Positions 27,497 through 37,448 of a stretch of 64,000 nucleotides of DNA are shown piece after piece (the first letter of the stretch is position 1; each line of letters starts with the position of its first letter). The notes under the pieces are model-generated. The model did no database searches. It saw only the letters and a list, made by a program, of their open reading frames with translations, and had not been told where the DNA came from. A program made the position numbers and the translations under genes. This stretch comes from Syntrophus aciditrophicus SB (GTDB lineage Bacteria; Desulfobacterota; Syntrophia; Syntrophales; Syntrophaceae): positions 1,365,001 to 1,429,000 of the forward strand of contig NC_007759.1 of the NCBI RefSeq assembly GCF_000013405.1. The letters are read 5' to 3'.

Positions 27497-28981
27497 ATGA
27501 TGGAGCGTGCACTGAAAATCGAGAATTATTCGACCGATCAAAAAAGGATCCTGATTGTTGATGATTATCCACAACTGCGGACAGTCGTCAAAGAGGCATT
27601 GGAACGAGAAGGAAATTATGAAGTCAATGAAGCTGAAAATGGTTTAGAAGCCTTGAAACTTCTCCAGAACGCTGACTATGACATGATCATCAGTGATGTG
27701 ATGATGCCGGGGATGGGTGGAATTGATTTGTTGAAAAGTATTAAGGAGGTCCGGTCTAATGCGGTGACGATCATGATTACGGCGTATCCGGCAGTTGAAA
27801 CGACCGTTTCGGCCATTAAAAAAGGCGCCATAGACTTTATAAAAAAACCTTTCGATATCGATGAGCTGTTGTTTAAAGTGAATTTATATTTGCGTAAAAA
27901 GCAGACTGTATCCAATCGGGAATCAGAAAAGGATATAAAACACTTTTTCTTGGGAGATGAGCCTGATGAATTATTGCTTTATAATTACATTTATGACGCC
28001 ATAGAAAATTCCTTTGGTGATAATAATTTCATTTTTGAGAATGTTGTCGAGTTGGCAATGCAGATTGTCGGAGGAAAAGATTGTGCGCTTCTCCTTTATG
28101 AAGAGGATGAGCAACAGTTTCATCCCCAAATCATTTCCGGAATTGATCCTGAAACTTACAATTTAAAGATCTTGCCCCATATTTCAGATATATTTAAAGA
28201 GGTAGCGGATGCCAAGGGGGCGGTTGTTGTCCACTCCGATGAAAATCCCGGAGTATCGCCTTCTTTGATCTGTGCCCCATTAATGATCAGGAATAAGGTA
28301 TTCGGTATTTTAAGTATAAGGAAAAAAGGGCGGGGAGAGCGGTTCTCTAAGAAGGAACTGAATTATATATTAATTTTGACCAAGCGTTCTTCACTCAATG
28401 TCGAAAATAAGATCCTGTATGAAAGTCTTTACCGGAGTCTTTTGGATACGTTTAAATCATTGGTTGCGTCCATACAGGTTCGTGATTCTTATACTGAGGA
28501 ACATTCCTGTCGGGTTACGGAGTTGGCGGTGAATGTGGCAAGAAGCATGGGCTGCACATCAGAGGATATCGAGAGCATACGAATTGCAGGAATGCTGCAT
28601 GATATCGGCAAGATTGCCATTCCCGACAGGATTTTGCTCAAGCCTGATAAACTCATGGATTATGAATATCAGGTCATCAAAAGTCATCCCGGCATAGGGG
28701 AACGGATATTAAAGCCAGTCATGCTTCTGGAAAAAGAAAGAAAAATTATCCTGCACCATCATGAACGTTACGATGGGAAAGGATATCCCAATGGACTTTC
28801 GGGTGAAAATATCCCTTTTTTATCCAGGTTGCTGGCCATTGCGGATTCTTATGACGCAATGACAAACAATCGCCCATATCGATATGCCATGCCAATCGAT
28901 GATGCTATTGGTGAACTTAGGAAAAACAGCAATCAGCAATTTGACGGACATATTGTCGAATGTTTTTTACAAAACATATAA
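27497..28981 (+). CDS. Response regulator with GAF-like and HD-GYP domains
   Basis: The 494-residue protein has a receiver domain at about 15-135 (ILIVDDYPQLRTVVKEALER, phospho-acceptor Asp in MIISDVMMPG, Lys in IKKPF). A GAF-like sensor region lies at about 165-300. The HD-GYP phosphodiesterase domain at about 315-490 has HDIGKIAIPD, the IKSHPGIGERIL helix, LHHHERYDGKGYPNGL and ADSYDAMT. Such proteins degrade cyclic di-GMP. The HD and GYP motifs are complete, so it should be active. Its likely FliA promoter suggests control of motility behaviour by c-di-GMP. Confidence 0.9.
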   Translation: MMERALKIENYSTDQKRILIVDDYPQLRTVVKEALEREGNYEVNEAENGLEALKLLQNADYDMIISDVMMPGMGGIDLLKSIKEVRSNAVTIMITAYPAVETTVSAIKKGAIDFIKKPFDIDELLFKVNLYLRKKQTVSNRESEKDIKHFFLGDEPDELLLYNYIYDAIENSFGDNNFIFENVVELAMQIVGGKDCALLLYEEDEQQFHPQIISGIDPETYNLKILPHISDIFKEVADAKGAVVVHSDENPGVSPSLICAPLMIRNKVFGILSIRKKGRGERFSKKELNYILILTKRSSLNVENKILYESLYRSLLDTFKSLVASIQVRDSYTEEHSCRVTELAVNVARSMGCTSEDIESIRIAGMLHDIGKIAIPDRILLKPDKLMDYEYQVIKSHPGIGERILKPVMLLEKERKIILHHHERYDGKGYPNGLSGENIPFLSRLLAIADSYDAMTNNRPYRYAMPIDDAIGELRKNSNQQFDGHIVECFLQNI

Positions 28982-29017
28982 TCAACTGAACCAGTTTATG
29001 CATATTGTTTAGGTGAT

Positions 29018-29116
29018 GCTCATTAATGGCCTCATGAAAAATTCTCGTGTGGTGACTCCAGTTGTTTTTACTCAAGTTGAATTCCTACTCATATTTTTGT
29101 GAGGCCATTAATGAGC
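29018..29116. repeat. Long 17-bp inverted repeat around a 65-bp spacer
   Basis: GCTCATTAATGGCCTCA at 29018-29034 is exactly complementary to TGAGGCCATTAATGAGC at 29100-29116, with a 65-base AT-rich interior. It lies between the HD-GYP gene and the lytic transglycosylase gene. It could be a long-loop hairpin, a remnant of a miniature mobile element, or a processing/termination structure. No second copy was noticed in the window. Confidence 0.75.
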
Positions 29117-29145
29117 TCGAAATGAAATGATAAGTAATTTCAGAA

Positions 29146-29952
29146 ATGTCGATTATATCTTCTAAAACTGTCTCTTTTAAAAAATACCCCTATCCGTTTG
29201 AACTTCAAACAGCGTCTGGCCGATTAAATCAAAAAAATATTAAAGATTCTCGCTTCGGCGGGATATTGAAGGAAACCATGAGGTCTGGAAATACAAGACC
29301 GGTATCTACAGGAGATAGTGTTTCTTCTTCAGATCAAAAAAGGATGGAAATCCTGCTTCAACGTGTTGAGATCAGGATGGATGAACATCTGCTGAACATG
29401 ATATCGGAGAATCCGGAAACAAGTAAAAATATAATCGAATGGACGTTTGACATATTTTCCGGATATTCTTCAATCCTCGCCACAGATGAAGACGTGTCAA
29501 TATCTCTGCATAATGAACAAATAAGTGACGCTCAATTTAATAAAAATGATTACGATGCCGTCATTAAGAAGGCATCTGGCATATATAATGTGAATCCTGA
29601 CTTGATAAGAAGTGTCATTGAAGCTGAGAGCAATTTTAATTCAAACTGCACATCATCAAAAGGCGCCATGGGTTTGATGCAGTTGATGCCTGAGACAGCA
29701 AATGATCTGGGAGTCAGAAATGCCTATGATCCAGAGGAAAACATCATGGCGGGCACACGCTATCTCAAGGGACTGCTGGACCGTTACCATGGGAATGTAC
29801 GATTGGCGCTGGCAGCCTATAACTGGGGGATGGGCAACCTGGAGAAATGTCCCGGAAAAATGCCCCTGGAAACAAGAAATTATGTCGAAAGAGTGACTGC
29901 AAGCTATTTAAGTGAAGAGGAACCAAAGAGAAGCAGCTTAATGATGATCTAA
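29146..29952 (+). CDS. Lytic transglycosylase, SLT domain
   Basis: The 268-residue protein has a non-conserved N-terminal 140 residues and a C-terminal SLT domain. The domain shows the catalytic Glu in IRSVIEAESNFN, the core SSKGAMGLMQLMPETANDLG and the ending RLALAAYNWGMGNLEK. It cleaves peptidoglycan glycan strands. No signal peptide is visible, so it may leave through the flagellar export system. Because FlgJ here lacks a muramidase domain, this enzyme may open the wall for the rod; that is inference. Its stop overlaps the convergent trmFO end by four bases. Confidence 0.85.
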   Translation: MSIISSKTVSFKKYPYPFELQTASGRLNQKNIKDSRFGGILKETMRSGNTRPVSTGDSVSSSDQKRMEILLQRVEIRMDEHLLNMISENPETSKNIIEWTFDIFSGYSSILATDEDVSISLHNEQISDAQFNKNDYDAVIKKASGIYNVNPDLIRSVIEAESNFNSNCTSSKGAMGLMQLMPETANDLGVRNAYDPEENIMAGTRYLKGLLDRYHGNVRLALAAYNWGMGNLEKCPGKMPLETRNYVERVTASYLSEEEPKRSSLMMI

Positions 29953-31274
29953 TGTTCTGCTGAAGTTTCCGACTGCCATCTTGCCAGGGATTCGAGAGCG
30001 CGATGGGCATACCTTTCTCCCCGCTCTCTTTTTTTTACTTTTCCAGGTAGGGGAGAAACCAATCCCCAATTGATGTTCATGGGCTGGAACTGTTTACTGT
30101 CTGTATCCGTGATGTGATTCAAAAGCGCTCCCATAGCGGTTTCCGGGGGAGGGGGAAGGAAGGATTTTCCCTTATGAAATTCGGATACACTCAATCCTGC
30201 CATCAGTCCCATCGCTGTTGATTCAATATAGCCTTCAACGCCGGTTATCTGGCCGGCGAAAAAAATATGCTCAGCGGTTTTTAATTGCAGGGTTTTTTCC
30301 AGAAGGGCAGGGGAATTGATGAATGTATTCCGATGGATGCTTCCGTATCTGGCAAATTCGGCATTCCCGAGACCGGGGATCATTCTGAAGATTCGGCGCT
30401 GTTCCGTCCAGGTCAGCTTGGTTTGAAAGCCGACGATATTGAAAAGGGTTGCTTCCCTGTTCTCCTGACGAAGTTGTATCACCGCGTAAGGCTGCTTGCC
30501 AGTTTTAGGATCGACTATACCGACCGGTTTCATTGGACCGAAAAGCAGCGTTGAGACCCCGCGGCCTGCAATAACTTCAATGGGAAGGCACCCCTCAAAA
30601 TACTTGTAATCCTCGAAATCTCGAAGAGAAACGGTCTGCCCCTCCGTCAGAGTTTTCCAGAAAAGTTCATACTCCTCTTTTCCCATGGAGCAGTTTAAAT
30701 AGTCGCCTTGGCCGTCATCATCATATCTTGAAGCCCTGAACACTTTTTCGTAATCGATCGAATCCGCTTCAATGACGGGGGATATTGCATCGTAAAAGTA
30801 GAGATAGGAATTTCCGGTTATTCCGGCGATGCTCTGGGATAAGCTGTCGGAGGTCAGTGGACCCGTCGCGATAATCACCAGACCGTCCGCTGGAATGTCA
30901 GTTATTTCCTGATGAATAATGGTCAGTTTGGGAAATTCCTTCAGTTTTTTCTCAATGAACTTCGAGAAAGCGCGACGGTCTACAGCTAAAGCCCTTCCGG
31001 CCGGAACCGAGGTGGCATCAGCCGCACTCATTATCAGCGAGTTCATGCGGCGCATTTCCTCTTTAAGCGTGCCAGCAGCATTTTCAATGATATTAGAGCG
31101 AAGTGAATTACTGCAAACCAGTTCTGCAAGATGACTGGACCGATGGGCCGGGGAAAAATTTACCGGCTTCATCTCATAGAGGGTGACAGAATGACCCTTA
31201 TTGAGAAGCTGCCAGGCAGCCTCACAACCGGCCAGGCCGCCGCCGATAATGGCTATGGAATCATTTTTGCTCAA
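29949..31274 (-). CDS. trmFO: Methylenetetrahydrofolate-tRNA-(uracil-54) methyltransferase TrmFO
   Basis: The N-terminal FAD-binding motif reads IIGGGLAGCEAAWQLLNKGH. The TrmFO/Gid signatures follow: HRSSHLAELVCSNSLRSN, FAGQITGVEGYIESTAMGLM and the C-terminal FQPMNINWGLVSPLP. At 441 residues it has the usual length. It forms ribothymidine at position 54 of tRNA using methylenetetrahydrofolate. It lies 25 bp after topA, which is the common topA-trmFO arrangement. Confidence 0.96.
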   Translation of the reverse strand: MSKNDSIAIIGGGLAGCEAAWQLLNKGHSVTLYEMKPVNFSPAHRSSHLAELVCSNSLRSNIIENAAGTLKEEMRRMNSLIMSAADATSVPAGRALAVDRRAFSKFIEKKLKEFPKLTIIHQEITDIPADGLVIIATGPLTSDSLSQSIAGITGNSYLYFYDAISPVIEADSIDYEKVFRASRYDDDGQGDYLNCSMGKEEYELFWKTLTEGQTVSLRDFEDYKYFEGCLPIEVIAGRGVSTLLFGPMKPVGIVDPKTGKQPYAVIQLRQENREATLFNIVGFQTKLTWTEQRRIFRMIPGLGNAEFARYGSIHRNTFINSPALLEKTLQLKTAEHIFFAGQITGVEGYIESTAMGLMAGLSVSEFHKGKSFLPPPPETAMGALLNHITDTDSKQFQPMNINWGLVSPLPGKVKKRERGERYAHRALESLARWQSETSAEH

Positions 31275-31299
31275 TTAGTTCCCTTTAAAATGCAAGAAT

Positions 31300-33609
31300 T
31301 TATGACTGGTCATCCCTGTATCCACAATCCTTGTTGGGACAGGCCTTATAGCTTCCTTCTGTGCGAGAGTATTTTTCGACCAGAAACGGGGAATTGCACT
31401 GAGGACAGGGCTCCGGTATCGGCTTGTCCCAGACAGCAAAGGTGCAATTCGGGTAGTTGGAACAGCCAAAAAAACTTCTTCCCTTTTTTGTGCGCTTTTC
31501 GATTATCTCGCCGTCACATCCTTCCTGTGGACATTTCACACCAAGACTGATAGGCATCGTGTGCTTACAGTCAGGATAGCCGGAGCATCCCAGAAAACGA
31601 CCGAATCTGCCATGCTTAATGAGCATATTCTTCCCGCATTTCGGGCAAACCGTATCTGTCATTTCACCTCCCTTGGCACTTCTTTCGACACCTTCGCCCT
31701 GCTCGATATTTCTTGTATTTTTGCATGCGGGATAGTTGGAGCAGGCAATGAATTTACCGTTTTTACCCCATTTTATGACCATTGGACTCTGACATTTTTC
31801 ACATATCAGATCGGTGGGGGTCTCTTCCCGCTTGATATTTTTCATTTCGAGCCTGGCTTTGCTGAGGTCTTCCTCGAAAGGAGCATAAAATTCCTGCAAC
31901 GTTTCGATGCGTTTCTGCTTTCCCTCTTCAATCAGGTCGAGCTGGTTTTCCAAGGAAGCCGTGAAAGAAACGTCCATAACCTTGGGGAAGTTTTTTACCA
32001 GAAGTTCCGTAACGATCGTTCCCAGTTCGGTAGGATGGAACTTTCCCTGTTCAAGCCGGGCATAATTCCGGTCCTGAATGGTGCTCAGAATTGCCGCATA
32101 AGTGCTCGGCCTTCCAATGCCTTGTTCTTCGAGTTCACGAACCAGTGAGGCTTCTGAAAATCTGGGAGGGGGTTGCGTGAATTTCTGTTCCGGCGTGATT
32201 TTCAAGAGAGTAAGCCGTTCCCCTTCATTCAAGTCCGGCAGAATTTTTCCCGACTCCATTTCCTCATTCTGTTCCTTGTCTTCTTTGCCCTCGGTATACA
32301 CAATGGTATAACCGGGGAACTTGAGAATCGCCCCTTGGGCGCGGAATGTATAAAAATCCGCGGAAACTTCAACCGTTGTTTGATCATAAAGAGCCGGATT
32401 CATCTGACTTGCCACGAAGCGATTCCAGATCAACTGATAAAGACGGAATTGATCGGCACTCAGAAAGTGCTTGATTTTCTGAGGATTGTAGTTCATCGAC
32501 GAGGGACGGATGGCTTCGTGGGCATCCTGCGTTTTCCCTTTGCTTTTAAAGAAACGTGCTTTTGCAGGCAGAAATGGAGGATCGTAGTTTTCACGGATGT
32601 AAGATCGGACCTCCTTCAGAGCATCCTCGGCGATCCGCACGGAATCCGTCCTCATGTAGGTAATGAGGCCGACAGGGCCTTCTTCACCGAGTTCAATCCC
32701 TTCGTAAAGCTTCTGTGCAGTCGCCATGGTTTTTTTTGCAGAGAAACGCAGCAAACGTGAGGCTTCCTGTTGCAGCTTGCTCGTTGTGAAAGGAGGCAGG
32801 GATTCTTTCTTGACCTCTTTTTTTTCAAGTTTGCTGACAACAAACTGCGGCTGCAAATCCCGATCTTCAGATAGATTGATAGTTGGTTTTGAGCCGGATT
32901 TGACGCCTCCCGATAAGCGAGACACAATCTCGTTGGCCTGAGCTTCATTCTTTACTTTTGCCTTTTTGCCGGTGATCTTGATGAGTCTGGCTTCAAAGGG
33001 CGGGGGGGTGACGCCTTTCAACTGAACGGAAATGTTCCAGTATTCTTCGGGGATGAAGCGTTTGATCTCCTCTTCCCGGTCGCAGATCATCCGGACAGCT
33101 ACCGACTGGACGCGCCCCGCACTGAGTCCTCTTTTTACTTTTTCCCATAAGATGGGGCTGATCTGATAACCGACCAGCCGGTCAAGGATGCGTCTGGTCT
33201 GTTGCGCTTCATATTTATTGAAGTCCAGCTTACCGGGATGGTTGATTGCATCCAGTATCGTATTTTTAGTCAGATCGTTGAACAGAACACGATAAATTTC
33301 CTTGTTCTTGGCTTTGATTTCTTCCGCGATGTGCCAGGCAATTGCCTCCCCTTCACGATCCGGATCGGGTGCAAGAAAGATGCGGCTGACATTTTTCGCT
33401 GCCTTCTTTAAATCGGCAATGACCTTTTTCTTGTCATCGATGACGCTGTATGTCGGCTGAAACTCATTCTGGGGATCGATGCCCAGCGTCTTCTTGGGCA
33501 GGTCCTTGATATGTCCCTTCGAAGCCAGGACCTCATAGTCCGCACCGAGATATTTTTTTAGAGTTTTTACCTTTGTGGGAGATTCAACGATAATCAGGGA
33601 ATCCGGCAT
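31300..33609 (-). CDS. topA: DNA topoisomerase I TopA
   Basis: The 769-residue enzyme has the TOPRIM domain (LIIVESPTKVKTLKKYLG, then DPDREGEAIAWHIAEE), the active-site tyrosine region GLITYMRTDSVRI, and four C-terminal zinc-ribbon modules starting at CEKCQSPMVI, CPKCGKNMLI, CPQEGCDGEI and CPQCNSPFLV. It relaxes negatively supercoiled DNA. The start codon overlaps the end of dprA by 16 bases, and trmFO follows closely, giving a dprA-topA-trmFO operon. Confidence 0.98.
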   Translation of the reverse strand: MPDSLIIVESPTKVKTLKKYLGADYEVLASKGHIKDLPKKTLGIDPQNEFQPTYSVIDDKKKVIADLKKAAKNVSRIFLAPDPDREGEAIAWHIAEEIKAKNKEIYRVLFNDLTKNTILDAINHPGKLDFNKYEAQQTRRILDRLVGYQISPILWEKVKRGLSAGRVQSVAVRMICDREEEIKRFIPEEYWNISVQLKGVTPPPFEARLIKITGKKAKVKNEAQANEIVSRLSGGVKSGSKPTINLSEDRDLQPQFVVSKLEKKEVKKESLPPFTTSKLQQEASRLLRFSAKKTMATAQKLYEGIELGEEGPVGLITYMRTDSVRIAEDALKEVRSYIRENYDPPFLPAKARFFKSKGKTQDAHEAIRPSSMNYNPQKIKHFLSADQFRLYQLIWNRFVASQMNPALYDQTTVEVSADFYTFRAQGAILKFPGYTIVYTEGKEDKEQNEEMESGKILPDLNEGERLTLLKITPEQKFTQPPPRFSEASLVRELEEQGIGRPSTYAAILSTIQDRNYARLEQGKFHPTELGTIVTELLVKNFPKVMDVSFTASLENQLDLIEEGKQKRIETLQEFYAPFEEDLSKARLEMKNIKREETPTDLICEKCQSPMVIKWGKNGKFIACSNYPACKNTRNIEQGEGVERSAKGGEMTDTVCPKCGKNMLIKHGRFGRFLGCSGYPDCKHTMPISLGVKCPQEGCDGEIIEKRTKKGRSFFGCSNYPNCTFAVWDKPIPEPCPQCNSPFLVEKYSRTEGSYKACPNKDCGYRDDQS

Positions 33610-34778
33610 GATTGCTCCTTACGTTTATAAAGCTTTCCCGGCAACTGCAAGATCGCTTCGTACAGTTCCAGATTCAAGAGACAATTCAATGTCTCATTGA
33701 TGTTTAATCCAGACTTCTCAATAATCAAATCGATATCGACAGGTTTGTCCGTCAGGAGATTGAAAATGAGCGCTTCGTTTTCACTGAAAGAAGGAAAGAT
33801 GGAAGCAGCAGAACAGGATCTGGTTTCACAGGAGACTTTCTTCTCTGATGTTTCTGTGTTCTTTTCCTGCTCGTTCAGGAGATTATTTTCTCGCCGTCGT
33901 TCGATCTGAGGAATTATTTCTTCCAGGATGTCGCCAACATTTTCAATCAGCTTCGCTCCCTCTTTTATCAATTTGTGACTGCCCCTTGAGCCGTGGGAGT
34001 CTATATTCCCCGGAACGGCAAAGACTTCCCGCCCCTGCTCCAGGGCTATTCGCGCCGTGATTAAAGAACCGCTCCGTTCATTGGCTTCAACTATGACGAC
34101 ACCCAGGGAAAGACCGCTGATGATTCGGTTGCGCAGGGGGAAATTAGGGGCATTGGGCGGAGTCCCGAGTGCCAACTCGGAAATGACAGCGCCGTCAGCA
34201 GCAATTTTTTCATAAAGATTTTTATTTTCGGGAGGATAAACGATATCAAGACCGCATCCCAATACGGCGATTGTCCTGCCCCGACCCGCCAAAGCCCCCC
34301 TGTGCGCTGCAGAGTCGATGCCTCTGGCCATTCCGCTGACCACAGTGATTCCATTCAAGGCCAGCTCCCTGGCCAGTCTTTCTGTCGTGAAGACTCCATA
34401 AGTGCTGGCCGTTCGTGATCCAACCAGAGCGATATTCAGATCATCATTCTTCAGCATTCCTTTAACGTAGAGAATTGGAGGGTAATCATAAATAGTTTTC
34501 AGCAGTGAAGGGTAATGCCTGTCATGAAAGGTGATTACATGAATATTCAATTGTTGAAGCTTTTTCAAATCATATTCCAGCCTTCGCCACTCATGAAATG
34601 CCTTGATGCGCGATGCCGTCTTCGGACCGATTCCAGGGACTGACATCAGATCCTGATAGGAGGCGTGAAAGACATCATGGGGAAATTTAAAGGCATCCAT
34701 TAAAGATCTGAATCCCAAGTTTCCGATCCCATTGACGGATCGTAAGGCCATCCAGTATATCAGTTCATCATTTTCCAT
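33594..34778 (-). CDS. dprA: DNA-processing protein DprA
   Basis: The 394-residue protein has an N-terminal helix-hairpin-helix (LMSVPGIGPKTASRIKAF) and a Rossmann-like core with the DprA motifs GSRTASTYG, SGMARGIDSAAHRGAL, GCGLDIVYPPENK and PGNIDSHGSRGSHKLIKEGA. A C-terminal winged-helix region carries DKPVDIDLIIEKSGLN. DprA loads RecA on incoming single-stranded DNA during transformation. It heads the dprA-topA-trmFO unit. Confidence 0.96.
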   Translation of the reverse strand: MENDELIYWMALRSVNGIGNLGFRSLMDAFKFPHDVFHASYQDLMSVPGIGPKTASRIKAFHEWRRLEYDLKKLQQLNIHVITFHDRHYPSLLKTIYDYPPILYVKGMLKNDDLNIALVGSRTASTYGVFTTERLARELALNGITVVSGMARGIDSAAHRGALAGRGRTIAVLGCGLDIVYPPENKNLYEKIAADGAVISELALGTPPNAPNFPLRNRIISGLSLGVVIVEANERSGSLITARIALEQGREVFAVPGNIDSHGSRGSHKLIKEGAKLIENVGDILEEIIPQIERRRENNLLNEQEKNTETSEKKVSCETRSCSAASIFPSFSENEALIFNLLTDKPVDIDLIIEKSGLNINETLNCLLNLELYEAILQLPGKLYKRKEQSCRIP

Positions 34779-35249
34779 ATAACTTTTTTAGGCCCTGAAA
34801 TGACATGCGTTTTTTCTTTTTTCAAACGGCCTGATTTCGGGAGAAATTTTGATTTCATTGTATTACAAATAACAGACCGAAGCTGCGGCTGCATTTCAAA
34901 ATTGAAGAATAATCTTCCCAAGATCAAGGACAGACCAGCAAACTAATTGCCGATAATGAGAGGAACAAAGATAAATATTTTCCAACCATTTTCTCCTGGT
35001 GGTCAACGAAAGTGAGAACTTTATCGATTAAATTTCATGTGTCAAGCATTTTCGTAATAACTGATGATTTGCTGCAGCCTGCAGTTTTAAAAAATGTATG
35101 CATATCAATGTCGCTGGCGGTTATGAAATGAGGACGAAGATTGCGACATTACATTGAATGTTGAAACTCATGATATATTGGGCCTTGACAAAAAAATAAA
35201 AGCAGTTTAGAAACGAACCTCCCCGATAAAGGTTTGTTCTTGTCTCAAT
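34779..35249. other. Intergenic region upstream of tRNA pair
   Basis: About 470 bp without a credible gene. A candidate promoter facing the tRNAs is TTGACA at 35185-35190 with TAGAAA at 35208-35213 (17-base spacer), ending about 36 bp before the tRNA. The rest shows no repeat or family pattern. The short - strand frame over the tRNAs is a reading of the tRNA itself. Confidence 0.55.
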
Positions 35250-35326
<77 letters not shown>

Positions 35327-35334
35327 TATACTAT

Positions 35335-35412
35335 GGTGGGTGTAGCTCAAATGGTCAGAGTGCCGGGTTGTGGCCCCGGAGGTTGAGGGTTCAAGTCCCT
35401 TCACTCACCCCA
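35335..35412 (+). tRNA. tRNA-His (anticodon GUG)
   Basis: The stem GTGGGTG pairs with CACTCAC, with an extra 5' G opposite C73, the feature specific to tRNA-His. The anticodon stem CCGGG/CCCGG encloses TTGTGGC with anticodon GTG. GGTTCAAGTCC gives the T arm, and CCA is encoded. It follows tRNA-Arg by 8 bases, so the two are co-transcribed. Confidence 0.96.
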
Positions 35413-35445
35413 TAATACATTGATAGATATCAATGGGTTAAATTG

Positions 35446-35475
35446 AAAAAGGCTCCCTTAAAGAGAGCCTTTTTT
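35446..35475 (+). terminator. Rho-independent terminator after tRNA-His
   Basis: AAAAAGGCTC and GAGCCTTTTTT form a stem of ten base pairs around a short loop, ending in a run of six T. It lies 33 bp after tRNA-His and closes the tRNA transcript. Confidence 0.88.
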
Positions 35476-35703
35476 CGTTTTCCATCCATTATCAATAGGA
35501 CTCAGTGTTACAGGAATGATGGGTATTTTTAATAATATTGATAATTATAACGTTTGCTGATCTTCGATAAATGTTCCAGACATCATCAGACTCCATCCGT
35601 AAGCTCAACACAAACGATTTGCTGCAGAAATATGCTCTATGAAAAAATAAAAACAGCCGGTTGATGTTAAACATCAACTAATCGTAACATCAATGAAGTT
35701 TGG

Positions 35704-36123
35704 TTACTCATTCAATGGAATTTGGTGTAAACATGACCATATCGGAGGCAGGTACCCGCTTCGTTCCCACATCCTTGCCGCCTCCTCGATGGATATCCCC
35801 TCTGGCTTGCAATGTTCACCGTCCCGCTCTCGGGGCCGTAACATGCGGCAGCCATAAGGCCGGGCCGGCCAAGGCAGCTCGCAGCCGTTCTCCTGCTGGA
35901 AGATGCAGCCCACCTTCCGCTGAGGATCTTTGTAATGTGGCCGAACCACCCGTGCCATTATATTCCAGTCCAAAAGCAGTACGATAGTATACCTGCCGCT
36001 GACCAAGGCCTCCTTGACCGCCTCCGCTGATCCGAAATCTGGCGGCAGACAGTGACCGGGCTGCAAGCTACAGCATCTTCCTCGGCAGCGTGAGCACATC
36101 TCAGTCTCCCGGTAGCCTTCCAT
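35704..36123 (-). CDS. Cysteine-rich YkgJ-like (zinc/iron-chelating cluster) protein
   Basis: I start at ATG 36123, preceded by GGAGGGAAAT; the open frame continues 14 codons upstream without a ribosome site. Ten or so Cys residues are clustered (MCSRCRGRCCSLQPGHC near the start, then GCIFQQENGCELPWPARPYGC and a late SCL). This is the pattern of the YkgJ/CxxCxxCC family, thought to bind a metal or Fe-S cluster. No partner gene is adjacent and the role is unknown. Confidence 0.7.
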   Translation of the reverse strand: MEGYRETEMCSRCRGRCCSLQPGHCLPPDFGSAEAVKEALVSGRYTIVLLLDWNIMARVVRPHYKDPQRKVGCIFQQENGCELPWPARPYGCRMLRPRERDGEHCKPEGISIEEAARMWERSGYLPPIWSCLHQIPLNE

Positions 36124-36513
36124 ATTTCCCTCCACAGTCTTGATTAAATTATGACTCAATTCCAAAAAGCGAACTATCTTAACAAAGATAAGAAGTCAAG
36201 AATCACATAAAACGTAAAAATATCAATAAATCAACTGCTCCAATTCATTTACCATGACGGCCAAACCTTCTGCGATTATAGAACTGGTCACTCAAGTCAT
36301 CAGGTTTAAGAGATAAAGTTTTTTTGGCAAGGAAACGGAGAGGATGATGATTTTCCGTTACTGATCTCTGTATAAAACAGAAGCTGCTCTATCCGCAGTT
36401 TTCTCAAGAGATTTCAAATAATCATTGCATCTGCTTTTACATCTGTTATCTTTATGTGTTATTAATGACATAATTATACTTCCACATTTATGTGAGTTGG
36501 GTAATTCAATAAT
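36124..36513. other. Intergenic region before the decayed hydrolase gene
   Basis: About 390 bp of AT-rich sequence without a supportable gene, repeat or RNA. It must contain the promoter of the former 36.5-43.8-kb gene set if that was transcribed from here, but I see no convincing -35/-10 pair. Confidence 0.4.
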
Positions 36514-36822
36514 ATGAGTCAGCAATCATCTGCTTTGCGTCGACTTGCAGGAAGAGCACTTTACCGCCGGATGTCCGCTCTGGCTGCCAAGCGGCACTCT
36601 TGTCCTGGCAAACAAAGTCAAACTGGTCAATACAGCCCGAAGGATCGGAATTGCACTAGTGCATGTTCGTCATGTGAGCCAGAATCCAAATGCTTCAATG
36701 TTCGCACATAACAGAAAATATTTTGAATTCGTTTGTGATGTTTCGCCCCTGGACGGGGAGTATGTCGTTACAAAATCTGGACTGGGCGCTTTTTATGACA
36801 ATGATCTAGTACCACGTAACTT

Positions 36823-37443
36823 CTATAAATTCGGATAAAGACGTTTCAGCTTGATCCGAGCGTCTGAGGTAGTAAATTGCCAATCAATTATTTTGGAGCT
36901 GTTGTTTCGGTCTCTTTCCCATGCATCCACTTCGGCCTGCATGGTTTCCATGTCGGCGATCCGTCGATCAAGGCATTGACCATTCAGAACGCTGAGTTCA
37001 ATTTCTGCCATGTTGAGCCAGCTTCCATGCTTCGGCGTATAATGGATGTCAAGCCGTTCCGCCAGGCGTCTGGCCTCCTTGGGCTCAAATGTTTCATAGA
37101 GTGAGGCGATATTGTGCGTATTCAAATTGTCCATAACCAGTCGCACTTTGATTGCGTCAGGATAGCGTTCATCAAGCATCTGTTTGATCTGCAACGCCCA
37201 ATCCTTCCTGGTGCGGCGTTCCGTCACCGCCACATGTCTTTTGCCCGCCAACGGTTCCACTTCCATGAATATTTCTGCGACGCCGTTTCTGACGTATTCG
37301 TCGTCAACGCGCACCGGTTGTCCCGGTTTGCACGGTATCGGCTCACGGACTTCTCCGATCATTTGCTTGCAAGACTCGTCCATGCATACCACCGGATAAT
37401 CAGCATCATATGGCAGATGGTAGACTTCCAAAAGATCCTCCAT
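36823..37443 (-). CDS. IS630 transposase, catalytic DDE part (OrfB)
   Basis: The 206-residue frame holds the catalytic triad: Asp in VVCMDESCKQM, Asp in LVMDNLNTHN and Glu in HGSWLNMAEIELSVL. Coding continuity with OrfA runs upstream of the listed ATG through the -1 frame, so the ATG at 37443 is probably not a real start. All catalytic residues are intact. Confidence 0.85.
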   Translation of the reverse strand: MEDLLEVYHLPYDADYPVVCMDESCKQMIGEVREPIPCKPGQPVRVDDEYVRNGVAEIFMEVEPLAGKRHVAVTERRTRKDWALQIKQMLDERYPDAIKVRLVMDNLNTHNIASLYETFEPKEARRLAERLDIHYTPKHGSWLNMAEIELSVLNGQCLDRRIADMETMQAEVDAWERDRNNSSKIIDWQFTTSDARIKLKRLYPNL

Positions 37444-37448
37444 CGCGG

